Shown here one piece after another: positions 54,138 through 63,117 of a DNA stretch of 64,000 nt. Below the pieces are notes generated by a model, which saw only the letters and a list, made by a program, of their open reading frames with translations, was not told where the DNA came from and made no database searches. The stretch comes from Arthrobacter sp. StoSoilB5 (lineage in GTDB: Bacteria > Actinomycetota > Actinomycetes > Actinomycetales > Micrococcaceae). The translations under genes were made by a program, and so were the position numbers. Location: NCBI RefSeq assembly GCF_019977235.1, contig NZ_AP024646.1, positions 2,108,001 to 2,172,000 on the forward strand, in the 5' to 3' direction. Numbering within the stretch: the first letter of the stretch is position 1; each line of letters begins with the position of its first letter.

Positions 54138-54869
54138 ATGACCAACTACCATCACACCGTAGCGACCACAGGCCGCGTCCACCGTCCCAGCCACCCCGGA
54201 GCGTCTTTGGCGTTCATTTTCAGCACGCTATCGTTTCTGTTCTGGGCCAACATTCTGGGATATCTGGGACCGGGTGGCAGCCTTGCCGTCGGACTTGTCC
54301 AACTCGCTGTATACGGCAGCTACCTTGCCGGATCAGTAATTCTACTCAAGCGCGGAGACGACCTCGATGGCAATGTCTTCATGGTCTTCGCAGCCTTCTT
54401 CGGCGGCGTCGGGGGAATGCTGAACATAGGCTCAACGATCAGCGTATTGCTCGGTGTGCCCTTCTCACCCCAAGTCGGCGGGATCTGCTGGATTATGGCG
54501 GGCATCTTCCTGCTCGCCTGCTCCCCGGCGTCGCTAAGAACCAACCTCGTCGACGCGGGCGTGTACATACTTGGGGCCGTCGCTTTGCTGACGCTCGGTT
54601 TCGCCGCCGTCGGGTTCCTGCCGGGGACTGTCTTGACGGTTGCGGCGTGGATGCTCTTCGTTGTCGGAGTCCTCGCGCTCGTGCTCACAGTATCGATTGT
54701 GGGGTCTCATATCGGATACCGCATCCCCATGGGTCCCGCCCTCCTGCGGACCCGGGCAGCCACGCTGCCAGGAAGTGTGGTCCCTCACGGCGAGTCTCCC
54801 AACGAAGACAGCTGGAATCAGAGTCCCCACGAACTTCTGGAACCCGCCACCACAGATCGGCGTCAATGA
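54138..54869 (+). CDS. Polytopic membrane protein, GPR1/FUN34/YaaH-like
   Basis: 243 aa from ATG 54138 (ribosome site AAGGGAGACGAC). About six membrane segments: SLAFIFSTLSFLFWANILGY, LAVGLVQLAVYGSYLAGSVI, VFMVFAAFFGGVGGMLNIGS, CWIMAGIFLLACSPA, AGVYILGAVALLTLGFAAVG and TVAAWMLFVVGVLALVLTVS. The layout resembles the acetate/succinate transporter family, but the NPAPLG signature is not present, so the assignment is tentative. It is the last plus-strand gene before the convergent hydrolase. Confidence 0.6.
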   Translation: MTNYHHTVATTGRVHRPSHPGASLAFIFSTLSFLFWANILGYLGPGGSLAVGLVQLAVYGSYLAGSVILLKRGDDLDGNVFMVFAAFFGGVGGMLNIGSTISVLLGVPFSPQVGGICWIMAGIFLLACSPASLRTNLVDAGVYILGAVALLTLGFAAVGFLPGTVLTVAAWMLFVVGVLALVLTVSIVGSHIGYRIPMGPALLRTRAATLPGSVVPHGESPNEDSWNQSPHELLEPATTDRRQ

Positions 54870-54975
54870 GTTCGCGTCATCCCGCCGGACCAGAAAGCGC
54901 AATCATCATTATCGACCTGATCCCGGGCTTGCCGAAGGCCGCAAGCCTGCATCCGCCGCGACTGCGTGCTAGACC

Positions 54976-55857
54976 CTACACTCGCGCTGGTCCGGACTCA
55001 ACTCGGTTATTGACTCGCTGATCCGTGGCCGATGGAGCATTCTCGACAAGGAATGCCTCAAGGACCTCGTTGAACAGATCCGGGTACTCCATCATCGTGA
55101 ACCGCCGCGCACCAGGGATCCATTCCTGGCGGAAGTTCGGCATGCCGTCCAGGAGTTCAGGCCTGTCAGGCGAGGGGTCCTCCGTACCACAGATGCCAAG
55201 GACGGGGCATGTGATCCGTCGAAGCTCTTCCCGGAGAAACGGTATTGAGGTGTAGTACTCCCCGGCCTTCGTGTAATGCTCGACTGCGTGTCCGGCAAGA
55301 ATCTCGATCAACTGCCCTCGCACCAACGGCTTATCAAGCGGGAGGATCGGCAGGAGGGCCTCATAGTTCTCCTCGACAAAGCGTATGAGCCCGTCCTTCC
55401 CGGCGTTCACGAGCACATCGCGGAATTTCAAATGCAGTTCAGCGAAGGGGAGCTGGTGGCTTTTCCGCCGTTGCTCCAGGAGGGGGAACCCATCCAGTTC
55501 ATACCAGGACGACAGGACCAACGCCTTCACCCGTTCTGGGTGCCGAAGTGCGAACGACACCGCGATGGGAGTGCTCATGGAGACCGCCACGATGGTTGCA
55601 CGGTCGATCCCGAGGGCGTCAAAGAGGAGCCGCATGTCACCGATTTGGTTCCACACCGAGTACCCGTACTCAGGGACATCGCTCTGCGCATGTCCTCGCC
55701 GATCGTAAGCAATGCAGCGGTAGTTTCTGCCGAAGTATTCGAGTTGCTTTTCGAACAGCCGGGAACTGTGCGATTCCCCATGCAGAAAAACAATGGGCTC
55801 TCCGGAACCGGCAGTTTCGTAGAAAATGTTGCAGGAATTTACATTAACGATGGGCAC
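54976..55857 (-). CDS. Alpha/beta hydrolase fold protein
   Basis: 293 aa. Oxyanion region PIVFLHGESHSSRLF, RRGHAQSD turn, nucleophile elbow VAVSMSTP (Ser flanked by Val-Ser and Met-Ser instead of the usual Gly pair), acid in GTEDPSPDRPE. The C-terminal His is not obvious; the ARRFTMMEYPDLFNEVLEAF segment sits where it would be expected. Esterases, C-C hydrolases and cofactor-free dioxygenases share this fold. A LysR gene lies directly upstream and an operator-like dyad precedes it. Confidence 0.82.
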   Translation of the reverse strand: MPIVNVNSCNIFYETAGSGEPIVFLHGESHSSRLFEKQLEYFGRNYRCIAYDRRGHAQSDVPEYGYSVWNQIGDMRLLFDALGIDRATIVAVSMSTPIAVSFALRHPERVKALVLSSWYELDGFPLLEQRRKSHQLPFAELHLKFRDVLVNAGKDGLIRFVEENYEALLPILPLDKPLVRGQLIEILAGHAVEHYTKAGEYYTSIPFLREELRRITCPVLGICGTEDPSPDRPELLDGMPNFRQEWIPGARRFTMMEYPDLFNEVLEAFLVENAPSATDQRVNNRVESGPARV

Positions 55858-55948
55858 TATAATCTCCTAAGGGGAAGCCGCAGCAGTCCGATGGAGAAAC
55901 GGTACCAACGGGCAACACCATTGAAGTAGCAGATGTTTTAGATATAAG

Positions 55949-55967
55949 CCATAGATGAAATCTATGG
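55949..55967. promoter_or_regulatory. Inverted repeat upstream of the hydrolase gene, candidate LysR site
   Basis: CCATAGA-TGAAA-TCTATGG is a perfect 7-bp dyad containing an ATAG-N7-CTAT (T-N11-A-like) arrangement, overlapping the stop of the LysR gene and about 90 bp upstream of the hydrolase start. Confidence 0.5.
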
Positions 55968-56861
55968 CAACAGGGCCGGATCGTTCATGACGACGTTCAG
56001 GAAATGCCCGGCGGGACCGGCATGAGGCTGTGCGTCGCGGCGGTATAGTCCCACGATGACACGCCGCACTGCACCGATTTCCGGTAACCGGCGAAGAACA
56101 AAACGCCCGGAATCAATCTCAGCCTGATCTAGTGCGATGCGGGGAAGGAAGGCCACACCCAGATCGCTTTCAACCATCCTCTTGGCGGCGTCGATGCTAT
56201 CGAGCGTGAGAACGGCAGCCGGTGGAATGCCGGCCTCGTGGAGCAAGTTCGCCAGGAGTTGCTCGAAGTCGGACTCGGAAAACATGATCAATTGCGCTGA
56301 AGCTATTTCCTGCAGGGAGATGTCGTCCCCGTTGACCAGTGGGGGATTGGGGCCCTGTACGCAGACAATTTCGTCCTCGTAGATCGGGACCGAGACCAGT
56401 TCCGGGTGGTCAGCATCGCAAGCGAAGCCAAGCTGCACTTCCTCACGGAGCACGAGGTCGACGACCTCGTCGGGATGCGCCGTCCGAACGTTGACGGGAA
56501 TGTTCGGGAACGCGTCCCGGAAACGCTTAAGCATTGGCGGCAATACCGTCGTGAGCAGGCCAGGTACTGTGGCGAGGGTCAGGACCCCGGCTTCACCGCT
56601 TGTGAGCTGGGTGACCAGCTTCCGCCCTTCCTCAATAGTCTGGATGGCGCGCTGCGCGTAGGGAAGGAATGCTTTGCCTGCCTCTGACAGTCTTACGCCC
56701 CGGGATGTGCGGATCAGAAGTGGAGCGCCCAGTTCCTGCTCGAGCGACTGGAGCCGGGCGGTCAAGGCTGGCTGGGAAAGGAAAGAGGCCTCCGCGGCCC
56801 GGGAGATACTCTTCTCCCGGACCGTGACCAGGAAACCCTCTATCTGCGCTAGCATCACCAT
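55962..56861 (-). CDS. LysR family transcriptional regulator
   Basis: 299 aa. N-terminal winged helix: MLAQIEGFLVTVREKSISRA, AEASFLSQPALTARLQSLEQ, ELGAPLLIRTSRGVRLSEAG, followed by the substrate-binding-like effector domain (VLTLATVPGLLTTVLPPMLK). It lies between the hydrolase and the decarboxylase cluster and probably controls both in response to an aromatic acid. Confidence 0.92.
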   Translation of the reverse strand: MVMLAQIEGFLVTVREKSISRAAEASFLSQPALTARLQSLEQELGAPLLIRTSRGVRLSEAGKAFLPYAQRAIQTIEEGRKLVTQLTSGEAGVLTLATVPGLLTTVLPPMLKRFRDAFPNIPVNVRTAHPDEVVDLVLREEVQLGFACDADHPELVSVPIYEDEIVCVQGPNPPLVNGDDISLQEIASAQLIMFSESDFEQLLANLLHEAGIPPAAVLTLDSIDAAKRMVESDLGVAFLPRIALDQAEIDSGRFVLRRLPEIGAVRRVIVGLYRRDAQPHAGPAGHFLNVVMNDPALLP

Positions 56862-56963
56862 AATATTCTAGCCGCGACGATCGGCGTGGTCGATGGATCA
56901 TGCAAGTAATTGCCTCAGATTTTATGGCCCCAACCTCAAGCGGTCGAGGAAACGCGGGTTGGG

Positions 56964-57431
56964 TCAGAATTTTTCCACGCTACTGCGCAGATGGGTGAGT
57001 TGGTTGTGCCACCGCGGCAACACCGATTGTGGGCCGTGGAGGGTGAACCGGATGCCTGACGTGACCGTGGCGTAAGGTGCCCGTTGCTCCCGGACCGCGC
57101 ACAGAGTACCGGTGAAGGTGGCCCGTGGAGGGTCAGCCAGGATTGGTCCGTTCTCTTGGACGCTGAATCTGAGGTCGTAGACGTTGCCGCCCGCGGCGAC
57201 GGTCACCAGCAGGCGGCCGTCGCGGCGTAGGTTGATAGCTCCGGTGGACGCGTCATGAAGCAGGATTGCGATCCGGCCCTTGCCGGTCAGCACCGCTTCG
57301 GCAATGCTGAGCAGGGCAGTGCGCGGCCACCCGTCTTCGTCCATTGTCGTGATGGTGATGGCCTCGTCGCCCGTATCCAAACTGCTGTCAAGGACACCCA
57401 GGACGGCGTCCGGAACGCTTGTGGACATCAT
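56964..57431 (-). CDS. Pyridoxamine-5'-phosphate-oxidase-like flavin-binding protein
   Basis: 155 aa. The start ATG overlaps the UbiX stop (ATGA). Split-barrel features: AITITTMDEDGWPRTALLSI, IAILLHDASTGAINLRRDGR, RLLVTVAAGGNVYDLRFSVQ and RATFTGTLCAVREQRAPYAT. This fold binds FMN or F420; small members often accompany decarboxylases or reductases. It may reduce FMN for, or protect, the prenylated-FMN system. No catalytic residues can be named. Confidence 0.75.
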   Translation of the reverse strand: MMSTSVPDAVLGVLDSSLDTGDEAITITTMDEDGWPRTALLSIAEAVLTGKGRIAILLHDASTGAINLRRDGRLLVTVAAGGNVYDLRFSVQENGPILADPPRATFTGTLCAVREQRAPYATVTSGIRFTLHGPQSVLPRWHNQLTHLRSSVEKF

Positions 57432-58108
57432 GAGACCGGCCCTCTTCCGTTGGATACGGTATCGACAAGCCCGGCGCCCAGGGACTCGTTTGCATCCCGT
57501 GAGGACTGTCCGAGAACATGACGGGAGGCTGCTGCGGCTGCTGCAGCGGTGCCCGGCCATCGGGGCAGCGCTGGGACTTCGATACCGATCTGGTCGAGCA
57601 TTCGGCCGACCGACTGATCGATGACGTCTTCAAGACTCTCCGGTCGATGGTAGAAGGCCGGGACCGGCGGGAAGATGACTGCTCCGAGTTCCGCTGCCTG
57701 CGTCAATAACCGCAAGTGTCCGAGGTGAAGCGGTGTTTCGCGCACGGCCAGAACAAGCGTCCGGCGTTCCTTCAGCATGACATCCGCGGCGCGGACGAGC
57801 AGGTTGTCCGCGTATGAGTGGGCGATCCCGGACAGCGTCTTCATGGAACAGGGAACGACGATCATCGCATCGGCGCGGAAGGACCCACTCGCGATCGGGG
57901 CACCGATGTCCGAGAAACTGTGCACAACGTCGGCGAGTGCGCGGACGTCCTGCGCTGTGTAGTCGGTTTCGAGCTGCAGGTTCAGGGCGCCAGCACGTGA
58001 GAGGACCAAGTGCGTCTCCACACCGGGTACCGCCCTGAGCATTTGGAGGGCGCGGACACCAAGGATGACCCCGGTGCTGCCCGAGATGCCGATGACAATC
58101 TTCTTCAT
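57428..58108 (-). CDS. UbiX-type flavin prenyltransferase
   Basis: 226 aa. UbiX motifs: IGISGSTGVILGVRALQML, VVPCSMKTLSGIAHSYADNL, RTLVLAVRETPLHLGHLRLL and GAVIFPPVPAFYHRPESLED. UbiX joins a dimethylallyl group to FMN, making the prenylated-FMN cofactor of UbiD decarboxylases. A UbiD gene lies 1.7 kb upstream in the same operon. The last 30 residues (rich in Ala and Ser) extend beyond the usual length. Confidence 0.92.
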   Translation of the reverse strand: MKKIVIGISGSTGVILGVRALQMLRAVPGVETHLVLSRAGALNLQLETDYTAQDVRALADVVHSFSDIGAPIASGSFRADAMIVVPCSMKTLSGIAHSYADNLLVRAADVMLKERRTLVLAVRETPLHLGHLRLLTQAAELGAVIFPPVPAFYHRPESLEDVIDQSVGRMLDQIGIEVPALPRWPGTAAAAAAASRHVLGQSSRDANESLGAGLVDTVSNGRGPVS

Positions 58109-59766
58109 TGTTGGACTCCTTCCATGGAGCGATGGGTCGAGAACTTGCCGGGTGGCGTGCTGGAGGACTTCGTTGGGAACCGCCAGCCGCGCAGCCCGGC
58201 GCTCATGCGGTTGGCGACGATGATCCCGGAACCAGCACCAAGGCCGGGGCCCGGGTGCGTGCTTGCCCCGACCAAGTAGAGATCCTTGATAGGCGTTGTG
58301 TGTCCAGTGAGATCTGGTCGTGGGCGCCAGAGCAGGCTCTGGTCAAGGGAGAACGCCCCGCTGGAGCCATCGCCTCCGACGAAGTTCTCGTTGGCGCGTG
58401 CAAGATCGAGGGGAGACATCGATACCCGTCGGATGATCGAACTCTCAAAGTTCGGAATGTGCCGTGCAAGGATCGCCTGTGCGCGGTCGGCAATGCGCTC
58501 GCGCACATCGTCCGTCCAGACGCCCTCGTCCGTTTCGATCTCCCCGGCGGCGTCTCCGCGCAGGCGCGAGGGCATCTCGTGCAGTTGGACGGCGAAGATC
58601 CAGCCGCCATCGGGGGCCCGTGAAGCATCCACGGCAACGGGTTGCCCCACGGTCAGGGTAGGCAGCGCCGGGATGAAGCCTCGTTCAGCTTCGTTGACCG
58701 CCCGCGAAACGGCGTCAACACCGGACGTAAGGTGGATCGTAGCTGCGCGCAGGAGTTGTGAATCTGGCCATTCGGGGCGGCGGTCGAGCGCGAAATGGAG
58801 TTGCACGCGAGCGCGGCCATAGCGGAACCGGCGGGCTGCGCGTTCGGCGGCGTGAGCTTCCGGGACGTCGGCGAGCAGGCTGCCGTACAGTTGGGTCGGC
58901 GTCACACCGGCCACCACTCCACGCTTGGCGGTGACAACGGTGCCGTCCGCCAAACGCACGCCGGCAGCCCGCCCGCGCTCGACGTGGACAGCGGCTACCC
59001 CCTGGCCAGTGACGCACGTCCCACCCGCGTCCCGAATGAGTCCGTGCAGCGCATCAACCAGCCGATACCCGCCGCCCTCGGGCACCGGCGTTCCGCGGGC
59101 TTCAAGCGACATGTTCATCATACGAGTCATGAAACCGGAGGAGGGCTGCTCCGGCCCGGTGCCGGCGTGCAGAGTCCATGGTGCGAGCAGGGCCTGGGTT
59201 GTGGGGGACCGGAACTGCTCACTCCAGTCCCTGCACGTCTCCAGGAGATCGCCGCTGAACTTCAGCAGCCCCTTCATCCCTAGCTGGCGGTAGGCACGCA
59301 CAGCGAGCATGGCCCCGTGCCGGGAAACCAAGTCACCAGACATGATCCCTTTAATCAGTCCGGAGACCTCCTGATGCTCCGCACGCAGGCGCCTCCAAGT
59401 GTCCCCATCGCCGGCCCCTGCGTCCTCAAAAGCAGCGATGTTTAACTCCGGATCGGTCGTTAGCACGGCAGCATTTCCTTCAGCCGTGAGTCCGCCGGCC
59501 GGCACGTCGCACTGGAGATACCTCAGGCCTCGCGCCGCAAGATCATCAGCCAGCCTGGTGTAGGCCGCTGAACCAACGAACATCGCGTGGCTGATGGCAT
59601 AGAGGTCGTGCGTGTAGCCGGGCGCCAACTCCATGGTGTGGATGGCGCCACCGAGATGGTCCTGCCGTTCGAACACACCGCACCGCCAGCCCTCCTGGGC
59701 CAGCAGTGCGGCAGCGGTCATGGTATTGATCCCGCTTCCGACGAAGACAGCGTCGAATTCGGCCAT
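58105..59766 (-). CDS. Phytoene-desaturase-like FAD-dependent oxidoreductase
   Basis: 553 aa from ATG 59766. Rossmann FAD motif DAVFVGSGINTMTAAALLAQ, then EGWRCGVFERQDHLGGAIHT at the second strand and the C-terminal FAD motif DLYLVGASTHPGPGLGAGSG. Family members include CrtI-like desaturases and isomerases and all-trans-retinol saturases. Here it lies between UbiD and UbiX genes and overlaps UbiX by 4 bp, so it probably acts on the same aromatic substrate or its decarboxylation product, not on carotenoids. Confidence 0.85.
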   Translation of the reverse strand: MAEFDAVFVGSGINTMTAAALLAQEGWRCGVFERQDHLGGAIHTMELAPGYTHDLYAISHAMFVGSAAYTRLADDLAARGLRYLQCDVPAGGLTAEGNAAVLTTDPELNIAAFEDAGAGDGDTWRRLRAEHQEVSGLIKGIMSGDLVSRHGAMLAVRAYRQLGMKGLLKFSGDLLETCRDWSEQFRSPTTQALLAPWTLHAGTGPEQPSSGFMTRMMNMSLEARGTPVPEGGGYRLVDALHGLIRDAGGTCVTGQGVAAVHVERGRAAGVRLADGTVVTAKRGVVAGVTPTQLYGSLLADVPEAHAAERAARRFRYGRARVQLHFALDRRPEWPDSQLLRAATIHLTSGVDAVSRAVNEAERGFIPALPTLTVGQPVAVDASRAPDGGWIFAVQLHEMPSRLRGDAAGEIETDEGVWTDDVRERIADRAQAILARHIPNFESSIIRRVSMSPLDLARANENFVGGDGSSGAFSLDQSLLWRPRPDLTGHTTPIKDLYLVGASTHPGPGLGAGSGIIVANRMSAGLRGWRFPTKSSSTPPGKFSTHRSMEGVQQ

Positions 59767-59768
59767 TG

Positions 59769-61265
59769 CTACTTGGTCCAGCCCAGCTGAGCGCCCCACC
59801 GTGCGCGGACCCGGCTGGCAAGTTCAGGACTGACCTCAACGACTGGCGCGAAATCGCGGAGCCGGTGATAAGGGCGGCATGCGTTGATGATTGCCCTGGA
59901 GGCGACCCACGGGCCCTCAGGATCAGCCAGCATCGGGTCCAGCGGATTGGTGGGTGTGTCGCGGATGATCTGAATGCTGTGCGCGGGGTCGGTTCGTGTC
60001 GAGATCGCCCAAATGACGTCGTCAATGTCGGTGACGTCTATGTCGTCGTCGACGACCACGACATACCGGCCCATGGAGACTCCACCGGCGACGAGTGCCG
60101 CTGCAGCACCAACTTGCTGGGCGTGTCCGGCATAGCGCTGTTTGATGGATACGACATTGAAGAAGTTCGCCGAACCGGTCTCGTACTTCCAGGCGGCTGA
60201 AACATCAGGAACCAGCGCACGCAATTCGTCCAGCAGGAGCGAGGACTCCAGAGCAGCCCGCCAGAATGAATGGTCGAACGGAGGCTTGCCCGGCAAGGAG
60301 CCGTAGACAATGGGCTTGCCGCGGGAATAGACACGCTCAACATGGATGACCGGGCGCCGTTCGCGACCACCTGCAAAATAGCCTGTAAATTCCCCGAACG
60401 GACCTTCCCAATCTTCATCGTCCGGTTCCACCCATCCCTCGATTGCCAGTTCCGAGTATGCGGGGATCGGCAGGCCCGTGACCTCGCCTTCGATGACGTC
60501 TACGGGCGTACCGGCAATGGCACCTGCAACCGAGAGTTCGTTGACCCCGTAGGGCAGGGGCATCGCCGAGGCCAGATAGATAAGAGGTCCGTGGCCGAAG
60601 CTCACAGCGATCGGCGCACGCTCGCCCCTTTCGAGGTACTTGTTCAGGTGGATACCACCATGGTTGATGGGCTCGATAAACACGCCAAGGGATCGCTCAT
60701 CCCGGACGGAAACGCGGTAGGTGCCGTAATTGACGTCGTCAGTTTCGGGGTCGCGCGTGATAACGCTGCCGCCTGTTCCCAGGTAATGCGCTCCGTCACC
60801 CTCGTGCCAGAGCGGGGCGGGATAGGAGCGGAGGTCGATCTGGTCTCCACTGAGGACCTCGTTGCACACCGGGCCGGTACTCACTACGCGTGGCTGATAA
60901 TGCTTCGCATCCCCTTGCCATTTACGGGGAAGGCCGCGCAACTGCTCGACCAGCTGGTGTACATCAAGGCCGTCCGGCAACCCCAGGGCGGAGGCTACCC
61001 GCGCCGGGCTACCAAGGGAGCAGGAGAGGACGCTACCGGTTTCCTCATGGCCGGGGATTTGGTCGAATAGCAGAGCCCGGCCTCGGTTCTTGGCATTGAG
61101 GTCGGTGATGGCGCCAATTTCGTAGTCGAGCTCGGCTCCGGACACTTCGTCCAGTTCGCCCAACCGGCGAAGGTCTTCCAACCAAAGTCGGAGGTCGAAT
61201 CCTGGATGGCCTACTTCGCCCGCCGCTGAGTGGACTGTTTCGGTTTCGCGTGCGCTTGTTGTCAT
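59769..61265 (-). CDS. UbiD family decarboxylase
   Basis: 498 aa. The prenyl-FMN site is visible: EDWEGPFGEFTGYFAGGRER with the conserved Glu of UbiD, YLGTGGSVITRDPETDDVNY (metal/cofactor loop), NHGGIHLNKYLERGERAPIA and LPGKPPFDHSFWRAAL. Enzymes of this clade reversibly decarboxylate (hetero)aromatic acids such as indole-3-, pyrrole-2- or hydroxybenzoic acids. First gene of the minus-strand operon, facing a transporter gene. The cofactor would come from the UbiX gene downstream. Confidence 0.92.
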   Translation of the reverse strand: MTTSARETETVHSAAGEVGHPGFDLRLWLEDLRRLGELDEVSGAELDYEIGAITDLNAKNRGRALLFDQIPGHEETGSVLSCSLGSPARVASALGLPDGLDVHQLVEQLRGLPRKWQGDAKHYQPRVVSTGPVCNEVLSGDQIDLRSYPAPLWHEGDGAHYLGTGGSVITRDPETDDVNYGTYRVSVRDERSLGVFIEPINHGGIHLNKYLERGERAPIAVSFGHGPLIYLASAMPLPYGVNELSVAGAIAGTPVDVIEGEVTGLPIPAYSELAIEGWVEPDDEDWEGPFGEFTGYFAGGRERRPVIHVERVYSRGKPIVYGSLPGKPPFDHSFWRAALESSLLLDELRALVPDVSAAWKYETGSANFFNVVSIKQRYAGHAQQVGAAAALVAGGVSMGRYVVVVDDDIDVTDIDDVIWAISTRTDPAHSIQIIRDTPTNPLDPMLADPEGPWVASRAIINACRPYHRLRDFAPVVEVSPELASRVRARWGAQLGWTK

Positions 61266-61589
61266 GGGAAAAGGCTACGGAGATAATGGCCATCGAAGAA
61301 GACTGACTTTTCGATCGCGGCCATCAGGATGATCTATGTCGAGACTCATAGAAGGAAGTGATGGCTCATATCCGAAATGCCTATTAGTTGCTCGCAGGGG
61401 GATCCGAGTAGCGTTCGATATATGACCTGCGTCACCTCATTGGTGATCGGCTGGACAGGCGCTAGCACGACATCTAGTTCCCAACCCCTGGGAGCTGTGG
61501 TCAGCCGATACCGGCTGACAGCCGCCCCACCCTCATCATGACCTGGTCTCTACCCCTGCACAAAGAAGTGCCCCTAAAGGAGGTTTTCC
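61266..61589. promoter_or_regulatory. Divergent promoter region between the decarboxylase operon and the MFS gene
   Basis: About 320 bases with no gene. TATG-N8-CATA at 61335-61350 is a LysR-type dyad (T-N11-A class) close to the UbiD gene start; a ribosome site AAAGGAGG lies at about 61577. The region probably holds promoters for both directions under the LysR regulator. Confidence 0.5.
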
Positions 61590-62993
61590 ATGGATGAAAC
61601 TACTGGAACGTCCATCCCCCATACTACGCACCAAACCTCGCGAGAGACCCCTTACGGGGGGCCAGTCGTACGGGTGCGTTCCGGCGCCTGGGTGATTGCC
61701 TGTTGCTGGTTTGCAATCACGGTCGACGGCTACGACCTGATCGTGTATGGCACAGTGGTGCCGGCGCTGATCGGCGGCGAGTGGGCCCTTACCCCTGCTC
61801 AGGCCGGGCAGATCGGATCACTCGCGCTAGTCGGGATGATGATCGGCGCGCTGCTCGCTGGAGTGCTGACTGACCGAATGGGTCGACGCCGGCTGATGAT
61901 CGCCTGCGTGGCATGGTTCACCGTGGGCATGGCCCTCTCAGCCGTCTCGCCCTCACCGGAGATTTTCGGAGTGACGCGACTCGCCTCGGGCATTGGCCTG
62001 GGCGGTCTCATGCCCACGGCAATCGCGATGACTCTCGAATACGCCAAGCCCAAGTTGCGCAGCACAGCAAATGCAATCATGTTTTCCGGATACTCAATCG
62101 GCGGCATCATAGCCTCGCTGAGCGCAATGTGGATTCTCGGCGCCGCCGGATGGCGTGCCATGTTCTGGATCGGCGTGGGACTTGGTACGGTCCTGCTCGT
62201 CGTCGTCGCAGCCGCACTGCCTGAGTCCGTGACCTTCCTGGTCGGACGCGGACGCCACGGCGAAGCCGCCGCACTTGCCGCCAAATACGGGATCGCCGTA
62301 CCCCAACCTCTCGCTGGGGATGTCCAGCGCACAGGTGTTAGAGCGTTGCTTGACCGCCGCTTCGCGGTGAGTACCGTCCTGTTCTGGCTGGTCGTTGCCA
62401 ACGGACTGCTGCTCGTCTACGGTCTGAACACCTGGCTGGCCCAGATTATGCGTGAGGCGGGATACCCGCTTGGAACCGCGCTGGCCTTCCTCCTGGCGCT
62501 CAACGCCGGCGCGATCCTGGGTACCCCGCTGCTCGGCCTCCTCGCTGACCGCATCGGCTCACGCATCGTGGTCGGAAGCATGTTCTTCGGAGCGGCCGCA
62601 GCGATCCTTCTGCTGATGTTCCGTTTCCCAACCCCCGTGCTGCTGACGTTGGTTGCAGTGGCGGGAGCATGCACTATCGGCACGCAGACCCTGCTCACCG
62701 CGTTTATCGGCGGCTTTTACCCTGAAAGGCTTCGCGCTGCCGGGCTTGGGTGGGCGTTGGGCATTGGCCGGATCGGAGCCATCGCCGGGCCGCTGTACGG
62801 GGGCTTGATCCTCTCCACCGGCTGGGGTTTCCAAGCAAACTTCCTTGCATTCGCAGTGCCGGCATTGCTTGCGGCCATTCTGGTGCTGCTGATCCGCGGA
62901 CGCGGACACGCCGATACGGCAAGCGTTGCTTCTGTCGGGAAAGAGCAATTTGGCGTCGAAAACACCGAACAGGGCAGCGTCCAACACCGCTGA
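61590..62993 (+). CDS. MFS transporter, aromatic acid:H+ symporter (AAHS) type
   Basis: 467 aa, twelve membrane segments. AAHS signature: TVDGYDLIVYGTVVPAL in TM1, GVLTDRMGRRRLMIACVAWF in loop 2-3, and GLLADRIGSRIVVGSM in loop 8-9. It is related to benzoate, 4-hydroxybenzoate and similar carriers. Strong ribosome site AAAGGAGG. Divergent from the UbiD operon, it is likely to import the acid that UbiD decarboxylates. Confidence 0.93.
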   Translation: MDETTGTSIPHTTHQTSRETPYGGPVVRVRSGAWVIACCWFAITVDGYDLIVYGTVVPALIGGEWALTPAQAGQIGSLALVGMMIGALLAGVLTDRMGRRRLMIACVAWFTVGMALSAVSPSPEIFGVTRLASGIGLGGLMPTAIAMTLEYAKPKLRSTANAIMFSGYSIGGIIASLSAMWILGAAGWRAMFWIGVGLGTVLLVVVAAALPESVTFLVGRGRHGEAAALAAKYGIAVPQPLAGDVQRTGVRALLDRRFAVSTVLFWLVVANGLLLVYGLNTWLAQIMREAGYPLGTALAFLLALNAGAILGTPLLGLLADRIGSRIVVGSMFFGAAAAILLLMFRFPTPVLLTLVAVAGACTIGTQTLLTAFIGGFYPERLRAAGLGWALGIGRIGAIAGPLYGGLILSTGWGFQANFLAFAVPALLAAILVLLIRGRGHADTASVASVGKEQFGVENTEQGSVQHR

Positions 62994-63117
62994 CTTCCCA
63001 TCACCTGCCGGAACTGCAGAGGCCGCCCGTTCGGACGCGGACAGGGCGGCCGCTGTTAGCGCGGTCAGCACGCCCGACGGGCGTGTTCCTTCTTTCATAC
63101 ATCACAAAGGAGTTCCA

